From NCBI GenBank assembly GCA_012523655.1, contig JAAYTV010000111.1:1-31770 (forward strand): a stretch of 31,770 nt of DNA, in the 5' to 3' direction. The DNA is from a bacterium (GTDB lineage Bacteria > Zhuqueibacterota > Zhuqueibacteria > Residuimicrobiales > Residuimicrobiaceae). Of the stretch, positions 9,496-15,950 are shown in pieces. Each line of letters opens with the position of its first letter. The stretch's first letter is position 1. Position numbers and translations under genes: made by a program. The notes under the pieces were generated by a model that was not told the origin of the DNA, made no database searches, and saw nothing but the letters and a program-made list of their open reading frames with translations.

Positions 9496-10146
9496 ATGGC
9501 TGAGATATTTCGTAACTTTAGTCCGGATGTTGCCGGTTATCTTTACATGTGGGCGTTGATGATTGCGGCGGTGTTCGCGGTGGCGATTGCGATCGAACGC
9601 GCGATCTATATCCTCGGCCGCAGCGACATCAATGCTGAAAAGTTCATGGGAGAGATCCGGAAATTGGTCACCGCCGGCAAGCTGGAAGACGCTCTGGATC
9701 TTTGTCTGCGCGCCAAGGATCGGGCGTTGCCCAAAGTTGTGGCCAGCGGGCTGCGCTCTGTGGTGAATAAACAACAGGTGGATTTCCGTTCCATTCAGAA
9801 CGCGGTGGATGAGGGTATGCTCGAAGTCATTCCCAAGCTGCAGGCGCGCACCAATTATCTGGCCATGCTGGCCAACATCGCCACCTTGCTGGGTTTGCTC
9901 GGCACTATCTACGGTCTGATCATCGCCTTCCGTTCGATTTCTGCACCGGGCATCGATGCATCGGAAAAAGCTCGTCTGCTGGCGGCCGGCATTTCCACGG
10001 CTATGAACACCACGCTGGTGGGTCTGTTCATCGCGATTCCGACGATTTTCGCCTACACTTATCTGACCAACCGGACCGGCAAGATCATCGATGAGATCGA
10101 CGAACACATGGTGAAACTGATTAACCTGTTAACCGGGAATCGTTAA
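9496..10146 (+). CDS. exbB: ExbB/TolQ/MotA-type proton channel subunit
   Basis: ATG 9496 is preceded by CGGGAGG at good spacing, so a longer reading from 9475 is unlikely. The product is 216 residues with the three-helix plan of the family: TM1 about 12-36 (YLYMWALMIAAVFAVAIAI), a cytoplasmic domain (about 40-120), TM2 about 128-152 (LANIATLLGLLGTIYGLIIAF) and TM3 about 168-195 (ISTAMNTTLVGLFIAIPTIF). The TM2 GLLGTIYGLI and TM3 STAMNTTLVGLFIAIP stretches are the family signatures, including the polar Thr residues lining the ion path. ExbB pentamers surround an ExbD dimer and use the ion gradient to move it. Two exbD genes follow directly. The sequence does not decide between ExbB, TolQ and AglR functions. 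Confidence 0.95.
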   Translation: MAEIFRNFSPDVAGYLYMWALMIAAVFAVAIAIERAIYILGRSDINAEKFMGEIRKLVTAGKLEDALDLCLRAKDRALPKVVASGLRSVVNKQQVDFRSIQNAVDEGMLEVIPKLQARTNYLAMLANIATLLGLLGTIYGLIIAFRSISAPGIDASEKARLLAAGISTAMNTTLVGLFIAIPTIFAYTYLTNRTGKIIDEIDEHMVKLINLLTGNR

Positions 10147-10148
10147 GC

Positions 10149-10685
10149 ATGGCTTATAAACCCTCTCAACGTCGTCATCTGGAAACGGAGCAGGTGGAGC
10201 TCAACCTGTTTCCGGTGATGAACATGATGGTGGTGTTGATCCCGCTTCTTCTGTCCACCACCCAGTTCGTCAAATACGGCGTCATCGAATTGAATCTGCC
10301 CCGCGCAGCCGGAGGCCCGGTGACTCAGACACTGATGGACAAAGAGGCGCAGCCGGGGCTGGATCTGACTATTTCGATCACCTCGCGTGGTTTTTATCTC
10401 TCCAGTTCGCAAGCGGTGCTGCGGGATCCAGTCACCGGCGGGCCTACCATCGGTCTGCAGCCCGACGGCGGCTATGATTTCGACGCACTGAATCGTAAAC
10501 TGTATGAGCTCAAGCAGCGCGTGGTCGCTTCGCCGATGGACACCCGTAGGATCATCATCCAGGCGGAGATGAATATAGACTATCAGACTCTGGTCAGCAC
10601 CATGGATGCGGCGCGCAGCATCAAAGTGAACAATGTCGGTTACGAGTTGTTCCCTGAAGTGGTTATCAGCGCGGGAATTTTATAG
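10149..10685 (+). CDS. exbD: ExbD/TolR-family protein 1, conserved TM Asp replaced by Asn
   Basis: 178 residues, 2 nt after exbB, so translation is probably coupled. It has a cytoplasmic N-terminus, one TM helix (about 23-42) and a periplasmic domain with the family pattern (IIIQAEMNIDYQTLVSTMDAARSI, then LFPEVVIS at the C-terminus). In ExbD/TolR the start of the TM helix carries a P-x-x-D pattern whose Asp takes the proton. Here the stretch reads LNLFPVMNMMVVLIP, with Asn25 encoded by AAC at 10221-10223. That change should remove protonation at this position. The next gene, a second ExbD, keeps the Asp. The pair may therefore form a heterodimer with one active and one inactive proton site. 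Confidence 0.92.
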   Translation: MAYKPSQRRHLETEQVELNLFPVMNMMVVLIPLLLSTTQFVKYGVIELNLPRAAGGPVTQTLMDKEAQPGLDLTISITSRGFYLSSSQAVLRDPVTGGPTIGLQPDGGYDFDALNRKLYELKQRVVASPMDTRRIIIQAEMNIDYQTLVSTMDAARSIKVNNVGYELFPEVVISAGIL

Positions 10686-10705
10686 AAATCGATTAGGTAC
10701 CCCCT

Positions 10706-11203
10706 ATGGCTTTTATACCGTCACGCATCAAGCGGCATAACACCGGTGGTCCGACCAAAGTGGCGTTGAACCTTACTTCCATGATGGATATGTTCACCAT
10801 CATCCTGGTGTTCTTGATCAAAAGCTATAACATCGAGGGCCAATTGACCCATCCCTCTCAGGACCTGACCCTGCCCAAATCCACCAGTCAACAGCTGCCG
10901 GAAGTGGCGTTGGACGTGACCGTGTCTAAGGAGTGGATCCTGGTCAATGAAAAACCGGTGGAGCGGTTGAGCAATCTGGCGAACCAGTCTGATCTGCTGA
11001 TCCCCCGGTTGTTTGAGGCGCTGCAAAAGTATGCGCAGGAAGCCAAAAAGATGGAAGAGAGCTATGGCATCAAGTTCACCGGCAAGGTCACCATTCAGGG
11101 CGATCAAAAGCTGCCCTTCACCACCTTGCTCAAGGTGATGGCCACCTGCGGCCGTTCCGAGTTTCCCAACATGCGCCTGGTGGTATATCAAAAAGGCGGA
11201 TAG
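10706..11203 (+). CDS. exbD: ExbD/TolR-family protein 2 (TM Asp retained)
   Basis: 165 residues, 20 nt after the first exbD. The N-terminal stretch LNLTSMMDMFTIILVFLIKSY (residues about 21-41) is the single TM helix, with Asp28 in the place of the proton-carrying Asp and a Ser instead of the usual Pro three residues before it. The periplasmic domain contains VALDVTVSKEWILVNEKPVE and ends in KVTIQGDQKLPFTTLLKVM plus FPNMRLVVYQKGG, typical of the ExbD fold. It is clearly a paralogue of the upstream protein, not a duplicate: their periplasmic parts differ greatly. Tandem exbD genes are known from Agl-type motors (AglQ/AglS) and from TonB systems. Confidence 0.93.
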   Translation: MAFIPSRIKRHNTGGPTKVALNLTSMMDMFTIILVFLIKSYNIEGQLTHPSQDLTLPKSTSQQLPEVALDVTVSKEWILVNEKPVERLSNLANQSDLLIPRLFEALQKYAQEAKKMEESYGIKFTGKVTIQGDQKLPFTTLLKVMATCGRSEFPNMRLVVYQKGG

Positions 11204-11289
11204 GCGTCGCAGTTTGTCCGACGCTTCGTGCCTGAGAAATCTGCCGCTCGACCTGAGCGCGTGAGAGTGATTAATGGAGGAGTTTTAAT

Positions 11290-12426
11290 ACGGTCGCTGC
11301 CCTGCCGGAAAAATATTTTAGAAAGCCGTTCGAGGAACTGGATCGCGAGTTTCTGCTCATTTTATCGGCTTCCTTTGTTCTGCATGTGGCGTTTGTCCTC
11401 TTTTTCCTGTTCAACCCGCCTCCAGTGACCGTGCCTGACAGCACGATCCGCACCATTCAGGACCGTTATGCGCGGCTGGTGCTGGACCGGGAGGAGCAGA
11501 CGGTGCGCATCGCCAACCGAATGATCGAGAACCTGCCTGTGGAAGCGCACAAGAAAAGGACGCCGCTTGCAGCGCGGCGGCCGGTTGCAGGAGGCCGAGG
11601 CGCCGCGGCGCAGAGCGGCGGCATTTCCGCCGCAGAAACAAAGCCCCCTGGCGGTGCAGTTGGAAGCGGTTCAACCCTGATATTGCCGTCCGGACCCGGC
11701 GGCGGGGCGGTGCGTCAGGCGGAGGCCGCAGTCAGCGGCCAGGGACTGCTGGCCATTCTTACCTCCGGAAGCCGTCAAGCGCAGGATCAAACCGTGAGTG
11801 ATGTGGTGGCCAGCGGAGGTCAGGCCTCTCAGGCTTTTGATCAGGTGTTTGACAACATCGACCGGTTGGCCGAAAGCGGCCGTTCCACCCGGACCAGCGG
11901 CGTTCCTGCTGGGACAGCGGGCGTGGCCGGTGCACGCGGAGGCCGTACGACCACCAGCGGCGTCAAAAGCCATGACTTGATCTTCGGCCCCGGTGATGGT
12001 GCGCGCGGCGGATCAGGAACCGGAGCGGGTTCCGGTTCGGTCGTAGCCCGTAAAAGCGATATCGAGACCGTCGGTCTGGCGCCTCTCACGGCAGAGAGCG
12101 ATCTGCAGGGCGGGGGCGGATCCGTCGCCGGCGCTCGCAACGTCAACGAGGTGTCGGCGGTCGTCTACAGCCACAGTCAGGCGATCCAGTACTGTTATGA
12201 ACGGGAGCTGAAACGCAATCCCGAATTGAAGGGCAAGGTGGTCGTGCGGTTCACCATTCTGCCCAATGGCACGGTGACCAACGCGACGATCCTCTCTTCG
12301 ACGCTCGACAATGAAAATGTGGAACGCTGCATCCTGTCCAGAGTTTCACGATGGGATGATTTCGGCACCATCGACGAGCGGTTGGGCAACGCCGTTTTCC
12401 GCCAGGTCTATACCTTCGGTTTTTGA
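11290..12426 (+). CDS. TonB-like energy transducer with AgmX/PglI (GltJ)-type C-terminal domain; apparent ACG start
   Basis: The frame is open from 11275 (stop TAA at 11272-11274) and contains no ATG, GTG or TTG before GTG 11386, which falls inside the membrane helix. Reading from ACG 11290, with GGAGGAG at 11276-11282 seven nt before it, gives 378 residues. The product then has the expected TonB-like plan: a cytoplasmic tail (PEKYFRKPFEELDREF), one TM helix (about 21-41), a long Gly/Ala/Ser-rich periplasmic linker and a C-terminal domain of about 90 residues. That domain (IQYCYERELKRNPELKGKVV, then TILPNGTVTNATILSSTLDN, then ERCILSRVSRWDDF) matches the AgmX/PglI C-terminal domain, including two Cys likely to form a disulfide. 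Its position after exbB-exbD-exbD fits a transducer from inner-membrane motor to outer parts. The start is unusual: a true ACG start or a base error are the alternatives. Confidence 0.85.
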   Translation, partial: TVAALPEKYFRKPFEELDREFLLILSASFVLHVAFVLFFLFNPPPVTVPDSTIRTIQDRYARLVLDREEQTVRIANRMIENLPVEAHKKRTPLAARRPVAGGRGAAAQSGGISAAETKPPGGAVGSGSTLILPSGPGGGAVRQAEAAVSGQGLLAILTSGSRQAQDQTVSDVVASGGQASQAFDQVFDNIDRLAESGRSTRTSGVPAGTAGVAGARGGRTTTSGVKSHDLIFGPGDGARGGSGTGAGSGSVVARKSDIETVGLAPLTAESDLQGGGGSVAGARNVNEVSAVVYSHSQAIQYCYERELKRNPELKGKVVVRFTILPNGTVTNATILSSTLDNENVERCILSRVSRWDDFGTIDERLGNAVFRQVYTFGF

Positions 12427-12530
12427 CAAGACCGCAGCGCCGCCCTGTGCCTTGGGCTCGGTCGCGCACACCTTCAGCTTTTGCTTCCATCCCGGCTACC
12501 TCATGAGGATCAGCGAAAGACAAGCAAGCG

Positions 12531-12558
12531 GTCAGGTGCTCTCACCTGACATTTTTTT
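12531..12558 (+). terminator. Strong intrinsic terminator between the TonB-like gene and aspS
   Basis: GTCAGGTG (12531-12538) and CACCTGAC (12543-12550) form a perfect 8-bp stem with a CTCT loop, followed by A and seven T (12552-12558). It ends only 27 nt before the preferred aspS start, leaving no room for a full promoter between the hairpin and aspS. Confidence 0.85.
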
Positions 12559-12585
12559 ATGTATGATCAAAAGCGAGATGATTGT

Positions 12586-14346
12586 ATGCGTTGGAAACGA
12601 ACACACACCTGCGGTGAGTTGAGAAAAGAGAATGAGAATCAGAACGTGTGCCTCATGGGATGGGTGGATCGCCGGCGGGATCACGGCGGTTTGATTTTCA
12701 TCGATCTACGGGATCGTTATGGGACCACCCAGATACAGATCAATCCGGATTCGCAGGCCTATGAAGAGGCGAAAAGCCTACGCAGCGAATTCGTGGTGGC
12801 TTTCAAAGGCCGGGTGCGGCTGCGGCCCGAGGGTATGGTCAATGCCAAGCTTCTGACCGGTGAGATCGAGTTGATGGCGGAGGAGATGGAATTATTGAAC
12901 ACCTCGAAAACGCCGCCCTTTCCCATCAGCGGCGAGAGCAATGTGTCCGAGGACCTGCGATTAAAATATCGTTATCTGGACCTGCGCCGTCCGGAGATGC
13001 AGCGCCATCTGCTCGTGCGCCATCAGGTCGCTCAGATCGTCCGGCGTTTTCTCTCCGGCCTGCAGTTTGTTGAGGTGGAAACGCCCATCCTGAGCAAGAG
13101 CACGCCGGAGGGCGCCCGCGATTATCTTGTGCCCAGCCGGGTTTGGAAAGGCCGTCTGTACGCTCTGCCGCAGTCGCCGCAGACCTATAAACAGCTGCTT
13201 ATGATGGGCGGTTATGACCGCTATTTTCAGATTGTGCGCTGTTTCCGGGATGAGGATCTGCGCGCCGACCGACAGCCCGAGTTCACCCAGATCGATCTGG
13301 AGATGTCCTTTGTCGATGAGGAGGACGTCATGACCGTGGCCGAAGGATTGATGGCGAAGATTCTGCAAGAGGTGATGCATATCTCCGTTCCGCTGCCCTT
13401 TCCCCGTATTCCGTATTCCCAGGCCATGGCAGAGTACGGCAGCGATAAGCCGGATGTTCGTTTCGATCTCAAACTCAGAGAGATCAGCGACCTGGTTGGT
13501 TTTAGCGAATTCCGCGTGTTCCGAGAGGCCGTGGCCGGCGGCGGCATTGTCGCCGGGCTGACTGTGCCCGGAGGCGGTCGGTTCTCGAGAAAACAGATCG
13601 ACGACTGGACCGCTTGGGCTAAAGGCCGCGGCGCAGCCGGCCTGGTGGCTATCAAGATCAAGCAGGGCGATTGGGACAGCTCGCTGAACAAATTTTTCAG
13701 CGATGAACTGCGCCTGCGGATCACGGCTGCTATGGCGGCGCAGGACGGCGATCTGCTGCTGCTGGCGGCGGAAAAGCGCGAGACTGCGCAGACCCTGCTC
13801 GGCGCCCTGCGCTTGGAGCTCGGCGCCCAGCTGGGCATGATCCCGCAGGATCAGCTTGGTCTGACCTGGGTGATCGATTTTCCCCTGTTCGAATACAGCG
13901 ACGAGGAAAAACGGTATGTCGCCCGCCATCATCCCTTTACCTCCTCCAAGGCGGCGGACCTCAACGATCTCACCACCCGTCCGGCGGAAGTTCAGGCGCG
14001 GGCGTATGACCTGGTGATGCAGGGCATGGAGATCGCCGGCGGCAGCATACGGATTTACGACACCGAGACTCAGAGCCGGATGTTTGAGGCGTTGGGCATC
14101 AGCGACCAGGAAGCGCAGGAAAAGTTCGGCTTTTTGCTGGAGGCCCTCTCCTATGGAGCTCCGCCGCATGGCGGCATCGCCTTTGGCTTTGACCGTCTGG
14201 TGATGATCCTGGCCGGATGCCAGTCGATCCGGGATGTCATCGCTTTTCCGAAAACCGCCAGCGCCATGTCGCTGATGGAAAACTGTCCGGCTCAGGTCCA
14301 TCCCAAACAGCTGGAGGAACTGGGCATCATTTTCAGGGCGGATTGA
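12586..14346 (+). CDS. aspS: Aspartyl-tRNA synthetase, probably non-discriminating (Asp/Asn)
   Basis: Class II synthetase charging tRNA with aspartate. ATG 12586 gives 586 residues opening RWKRTHTCGELR, like family N-termini; the in-frame ATG at 12559 abuts the terminator and is less likely. Visible parts: an OB-fold anticodon-binding domain with GWVDRRRDHGGLIFIDLRDRYG, motif 1 region (RYLDLRRPEMQ), TPEGARDYLVPSR, motif 2 (FRDEDLRADRQPEFTQID), a bacterial GAD insertion domain (about 280-410) and motif 3 (GIAFGFDRLVMIL). The His in RRRDHGG and the Gly in RPEGMVN match residues reported as marks of non-discriminating AspRS in Pseudomonas aeruginosa (H31, G82). If so, this enzyme also charges tRNA-Asn and GatCAB would be needed; GatCAB is not in the window. 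Confidence 0.97.
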   Translation: MRWKRTHTCGELRKENENQNVCLMGWVDRRRDHGGLIFIDLRDRYGTTQIQINPDSQAYEEAKSLRSEFVVAFKGRVRLRPEGMVNAKLLTGEIELMAEEMELLNTSKTPPFPISGESNVSEDLRLKYRYLDLRRPEMQRHLLVRHQVAQIVRRFLSGLQFVEVETPILSKSTPEGARDYLVPSRVWKGRLYALPQSPQTYKQLLMMGGYDRYFQIVRCFRDEDLRADRQPEFTQIDLEMSFVDEEDVMTVAEGLMAKILQEVMHISVPLPFPRIPYSQAMAEYGSDKPDVRFDLKLREISDLVGFSEFRVFREAVAGGGIVAGLTVPGGGRFSRKQIDDWTAWAKGRGAAGLVAIKIKQGDWDSSLNKFFSDELRLRITAAMAAQDGDLLLLAAEKRETAQTLLGALRLELGAQLGMIPQDQLGLTWVIDFPLFEYSDEEKRYVARHHPFTSSKAADLNDLTTRPAEVQARAYDLVMQGMEIAGGSIRIYDTETQSRMFEALGISDQEAQEKFGFLLEALSYGAPPHGGIAFGFDRLVMILAGCQSIRDVIAFPKTASAMSLMENCPAQVHPKQLEELGIIFRAD

Positions 14347-14363
14347 CGGTTTTCCCGTTTTTT
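14346..14363 (+). terminator. Weak terminator-like hairpin after aspS
   Basis: ACGG (14346-14349) can pair with CCGT (14355-14358) around a 5-nt loop, and six T follow (14358-14363). The stem is only 4 bp, so this is a weak candidate for the end of the aspS transcript. Confidence 0.3.
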
Positions 14364-14397
14364 AGGGCAAAAAGGGGTTTGATAAACACGAATATTC

Positions 14398-14426
14398 TTG
14401 ACAATTACCCAATTTTTTCTTAAAAT
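14398..14426 (+). promoter_or_regulatory. Strong sigma-70 promoter for the lipoprotein/LysM genes
   Basis: TTGACA (14398-14403), a 17-nt spacer and TAAAAT (14421-14426, 5 of 6 to TATAAT) make the best promoter match in the window. Transcription would begin around 14433, leaving a leader of about 125 nt before the next gene. The promoter strength and the abundant-protein look of the downstream genes suggest high expression. Confidence 0.8.
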
Positions 14427-14432
14427 GGGCCA

Positions 14433-14558
14433 AGGAGAGATACCGTTTATTCTTACGGTGCAAGTACGTCTGGATGGTAAATGGGGATACCATGTAAAAA
14501 TTTATTATCACCGTAGCAATAGAAGGTACGAGCAGTTCATGCGAAAGGAGGTGTAGCC
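14433..14558 (+). promoter_or_regulatory. Folded 5' leader with mutually exclusive stems
   Basis: Pairing by eye: hairpin A, ACCGT (14442-14446) with ACGGT (14455-14459), loop 8 nt; stem B, TACGGTG (14454-14460) with CACCGTA (14509-14515), enclosing hairpin C, ATGGTA (14474-14479) with TACCAT (14488-14493). A and B share the same ACGGT strand, so only one can form at a time. The leader ends in AAAGGAGGTG (14544-14553), a very strong ribosome-binding site. There is no U-run terminator, so any control would act on translation or stability. It matches no riboswitch class I know. Confidence 0.45.
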
Positions 14559-14561
14559 TTG

Positions 14562-14834
14562 ATGAAGCGATTCTCCACCACCAGCATACGGCTAGCCGTA
14601 TTCGTCGTTCTTTTGGTCGCATTGGTGATCGTTGGGTGCAGCAAACATCCCAATGAGAAGCAATTGAAGGCGCTAGAGGATGCCAAAGCCGCAGCCCTGT
14701 CCGCCGAGCAAAAAGCCGCCGACTGCAGCAGCGAGAAGGCCAAGCTGCAGGCTCAGTTAGCGGAAGCGAAACAAAAGCTCGAAATGATGAAGCAGGAAAA
14801 AGTAGATGTGGCGAAAAGACTGGCTGCATGGTAA
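14562..14834 (+). CDS. Small coiled-coil lipoprotein (Lpp-like in plan)
   Basis: About 90 residues. The AAAGGAGGTG ribosome-binding site suits ATG 14562 (10 nt from GGAGG) or the adjacent TTG 14559 (7 nt). A signal peptide (FVVLLVALVIVGC) ends in the lipobox VIVGC, so the mature protein should begin with a lipidated Cys. After a short linker the rest is a continuous Ala/Lys/Glu/Gln helix (LKALEDAKAAALSAEQKAA and onward to KVDVAKRLAAW) with heptad character. Length and plan resemble Lpp-type outer-membrane lipoproteins, but the C-terminal Lys used by Lpp for wall attachment is absent (it ends AAW). The LysM protein 42 nt downstream could supply the peptidoglycan contact. The name is by architecture, not by family recognition. 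Confidence 0.82.
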   Translation: MKRFSTTSIRLAVFVVLLVALVIVGCSKHPNEKQLKALEDAKAAALSAEQKAADCSSEKAKLQAQLAEAKQKLEMMKQEKVDVAKRLAAW

Positions 14835-14876
14835 TTGGAAACAAGGGTCTGAATTAAACCTTTACGGAGGGTGTAA

Positions 14877-15725
14877 ATGAAGTTCTCCAGCAAAGTTTTG
14901 CTTATTCTGACGCTTGCGCTTTCCTTTACGATGCTTTCGGGTTCCTATGCGACTGCACAAGAAAAGATGAGCATGGACGAGTATAATGCTCAACTCAAAG
15001 ACTGGCAGACCAGAGAGGCCAATGCAAAGAAAGCAGTTGAGGAATGTGCATCAAGCGTTGCCGCGTTAAAAACTGAAATAGCCGGTATCACCGCCGAATC
15101 AGATAAACTCTGGAGTGAAATCCTTGAGATGATCGGCACCGACCAAGCCAGCGTAGATGCGTATCGCAACATGTTGAAAGCTTTGGACAGCCAGGCGGAC
15201 GGTTTGTTGGCCCTGTCGCCGGAAGAGCTGTTCAAGCGGAGTGATGAAGTGGCGGCGTTGGAAGCCAAACTGGCGGAAGCCAAAAAGAACAAGATCTCGG
15301 TTTTGACGGAGATGCAGAATTTGATCGCTTCCATCGAAGGCAAAATCACCCAGATCAAAAACAAGATGCCGAAGGCCATGTACGACAACTATACCGTGGT
15401 GGTCGGCGATTATCTGTGGAAGATCGCGGGCAAAAAGAATATCTATGCGAATCCCTATCAGTGGATGCGCATCTATTCGTATAACAAAGATCAGATCAAA
15501 GACCCCGACCTGATCTATCCAAAACAGGTGTTCAAGATTCATCGCGAATGCGGACCGGATGAATATCTGGTTGCCAAGGGCGATTATCTGAAAAAGATCG
15601 CCTCGAATCCCAAAGTGTTCGGTGATCCGACCAAGTGGACCAAGTTGTACGAAAAGAATAAAGCCATCATCGGCAGCGATCCCACCCGCCTGTATCCGTA
15701 CACGGTGCTGGTGATTCCGCGCTGA
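14877..15725 (+). CDS. Secreted coiled-coil protein with two C-terminal LysM domains
   Basis: 282 residues; ATG 14877 follows GGAGGGTG. Residues 1-27 are a signal peptide (VLLILTLALSFTMLSGSYATAQ, cleavage near ATA-Q). Residues about 30-160 are helical and charged (coiled coil). Two LysM modules follow: the first from YTVVVGDYLWKIAGKKNIYANP to LIYPKQVFKI, the second from YLVAKGDYLKKIASNPKVFGDP to RLYPYTVLVIPR at the very end. LysM binds the GlcNAc-containing glycan of peptidoglycan, so the protein probably anchors to the wall in the periplasm. It shares a strong promoter with the small lipoprotein and is followed by a strong terminator, so the two appear to form a bicistronic, highly expressed envelope unit. 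Confidence 0.93.
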   Translation: MKFSSKVLLILTLALSFTMLSGSYATAQEKMSMDEYNAQLKDWQTREANAKKAVEECASSVAALKTEIAGITAESDKLWSEILEMIGTDQASVDAYRNMLKALDSQADGLLALSPEELFKRSDEVAALEAKLAEAKKNKISVLTEMQNLIASIEGKITQIKNKMPKAMYDNYTVVVGDYLWKIAGKKNIYANPYQWMRIYSYNKDQIKDPDLIYPKQVFKIHRECGPDEYLVAKGDYLKKIASNPKVFGDPTKWTKLYEKNKAIIGSDPTRLYPYTVLVIPR

Positions 15726-15773
15726 TCGCTTTGATTGTTTCCGGCAGCATCCGGGCGTTCTTCGAAGGCATGG

Positions 15774-15837
15774 ACAGATTCGAAACGCAAAACGGCAAAA
15801 CCGCAGGGAACCCGGTGATGCGGCGACCGGAAGCTGT
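15774..15837 (+). ncRNA. Possible structured RNA element between the LysM gene and its terminator
   Basis: A compact set of possible pairings lies just before the terminator: ACAG (15774-15777) with CTGT (15834-15837) closing the region; CGG/CCG around CAAAA (15793-15803); CCGCA (15801-15805) with TGCGG (15819-15823); CCGGT (15812-15816) with ACCGG (15826-15830). The last two cross and would make an H-type pseudoknot; the second and third share bases. The words AGGGAACCCGGTGA resemble part of the cobalamin riboswitch core, but the rest does not fit. It could be a riboswitch controlling the terminator and phoH, a 3' UTR structure, or chance. Confidence 0.25.
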
Positions 15838-15847
15838 GTGAAAGTTG

Positions 15848-15893
15848 ACTCTCGATCCGGATTGTTCGACAACCGGATCGAGAGTTTTTTTTT
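15848..15893 (+). terminator. Strong intrinsic terminator after the LysM gene
   Basis: ACTCTCGATCCGG (15848-15860) pairs perfectly with CCGGATCGAGAGT (15873-15885). The apical part can add TTGT/ACAA around TCG, and nine T follow (15885-15893). This is the strongest terminator in the window. It lies 90 nt before phoH. Confidence 0.93.
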
Positions 15894-15931
15894 GAGCCCG
15901 GTGCGGCCGGCGGCCTGCCGCGCGGCGCACG

Positions 15932-15950
15932 CACGGCGCATCGCGCCGTG
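15932..15950 (+). repeat. GC-rich inverted repeat upstream of phoH
   Basis: CACGGCGC (15932-15939) and GCGCCGTG (15943-15950) form a perfect 8-bp stem with a 3-nt loop, inside a locally very GC-rich stretch. There is no U run, so it is not a terminator. It could be a protein-binding site or a leader stem of phoH. Confidence 0.4.

Noticed and set aside
11228..11428. Alternative frame (ATG-less start region) overlapping the TonB-like N-terminus, suggesting a frameshift
   Set aside because: The frame used by the TonB-like gene reads a coherent tail plus TM helix right back to the ribosome-binding site, so no frameshift is needed; only the start codon is odd.
12961..14301. Open frame of 446 codons on the - strand opposite aspS
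   Set aside because: aspS is certain on the + strand. The antisense product is a composition shadow rich in Gln, His and Arg with no motif.
14539..14556. Five-codon frame (ATG CGA AAG GAG GTG TAG) over the lipoprotein ribosome-binding site
   Set aside because: It could be a leader peptide, but such short frames arise often around AAGGAGGTG, and its own ribosome-binding site is weak.
15781..15840. Resemblance to a cobalamin riboswitch core (AGGGAACCCGGTGA)
   Set aside because: The following conserved parts of the class are missing or altered and the region is too short. Only reported as a possible structured RNA.
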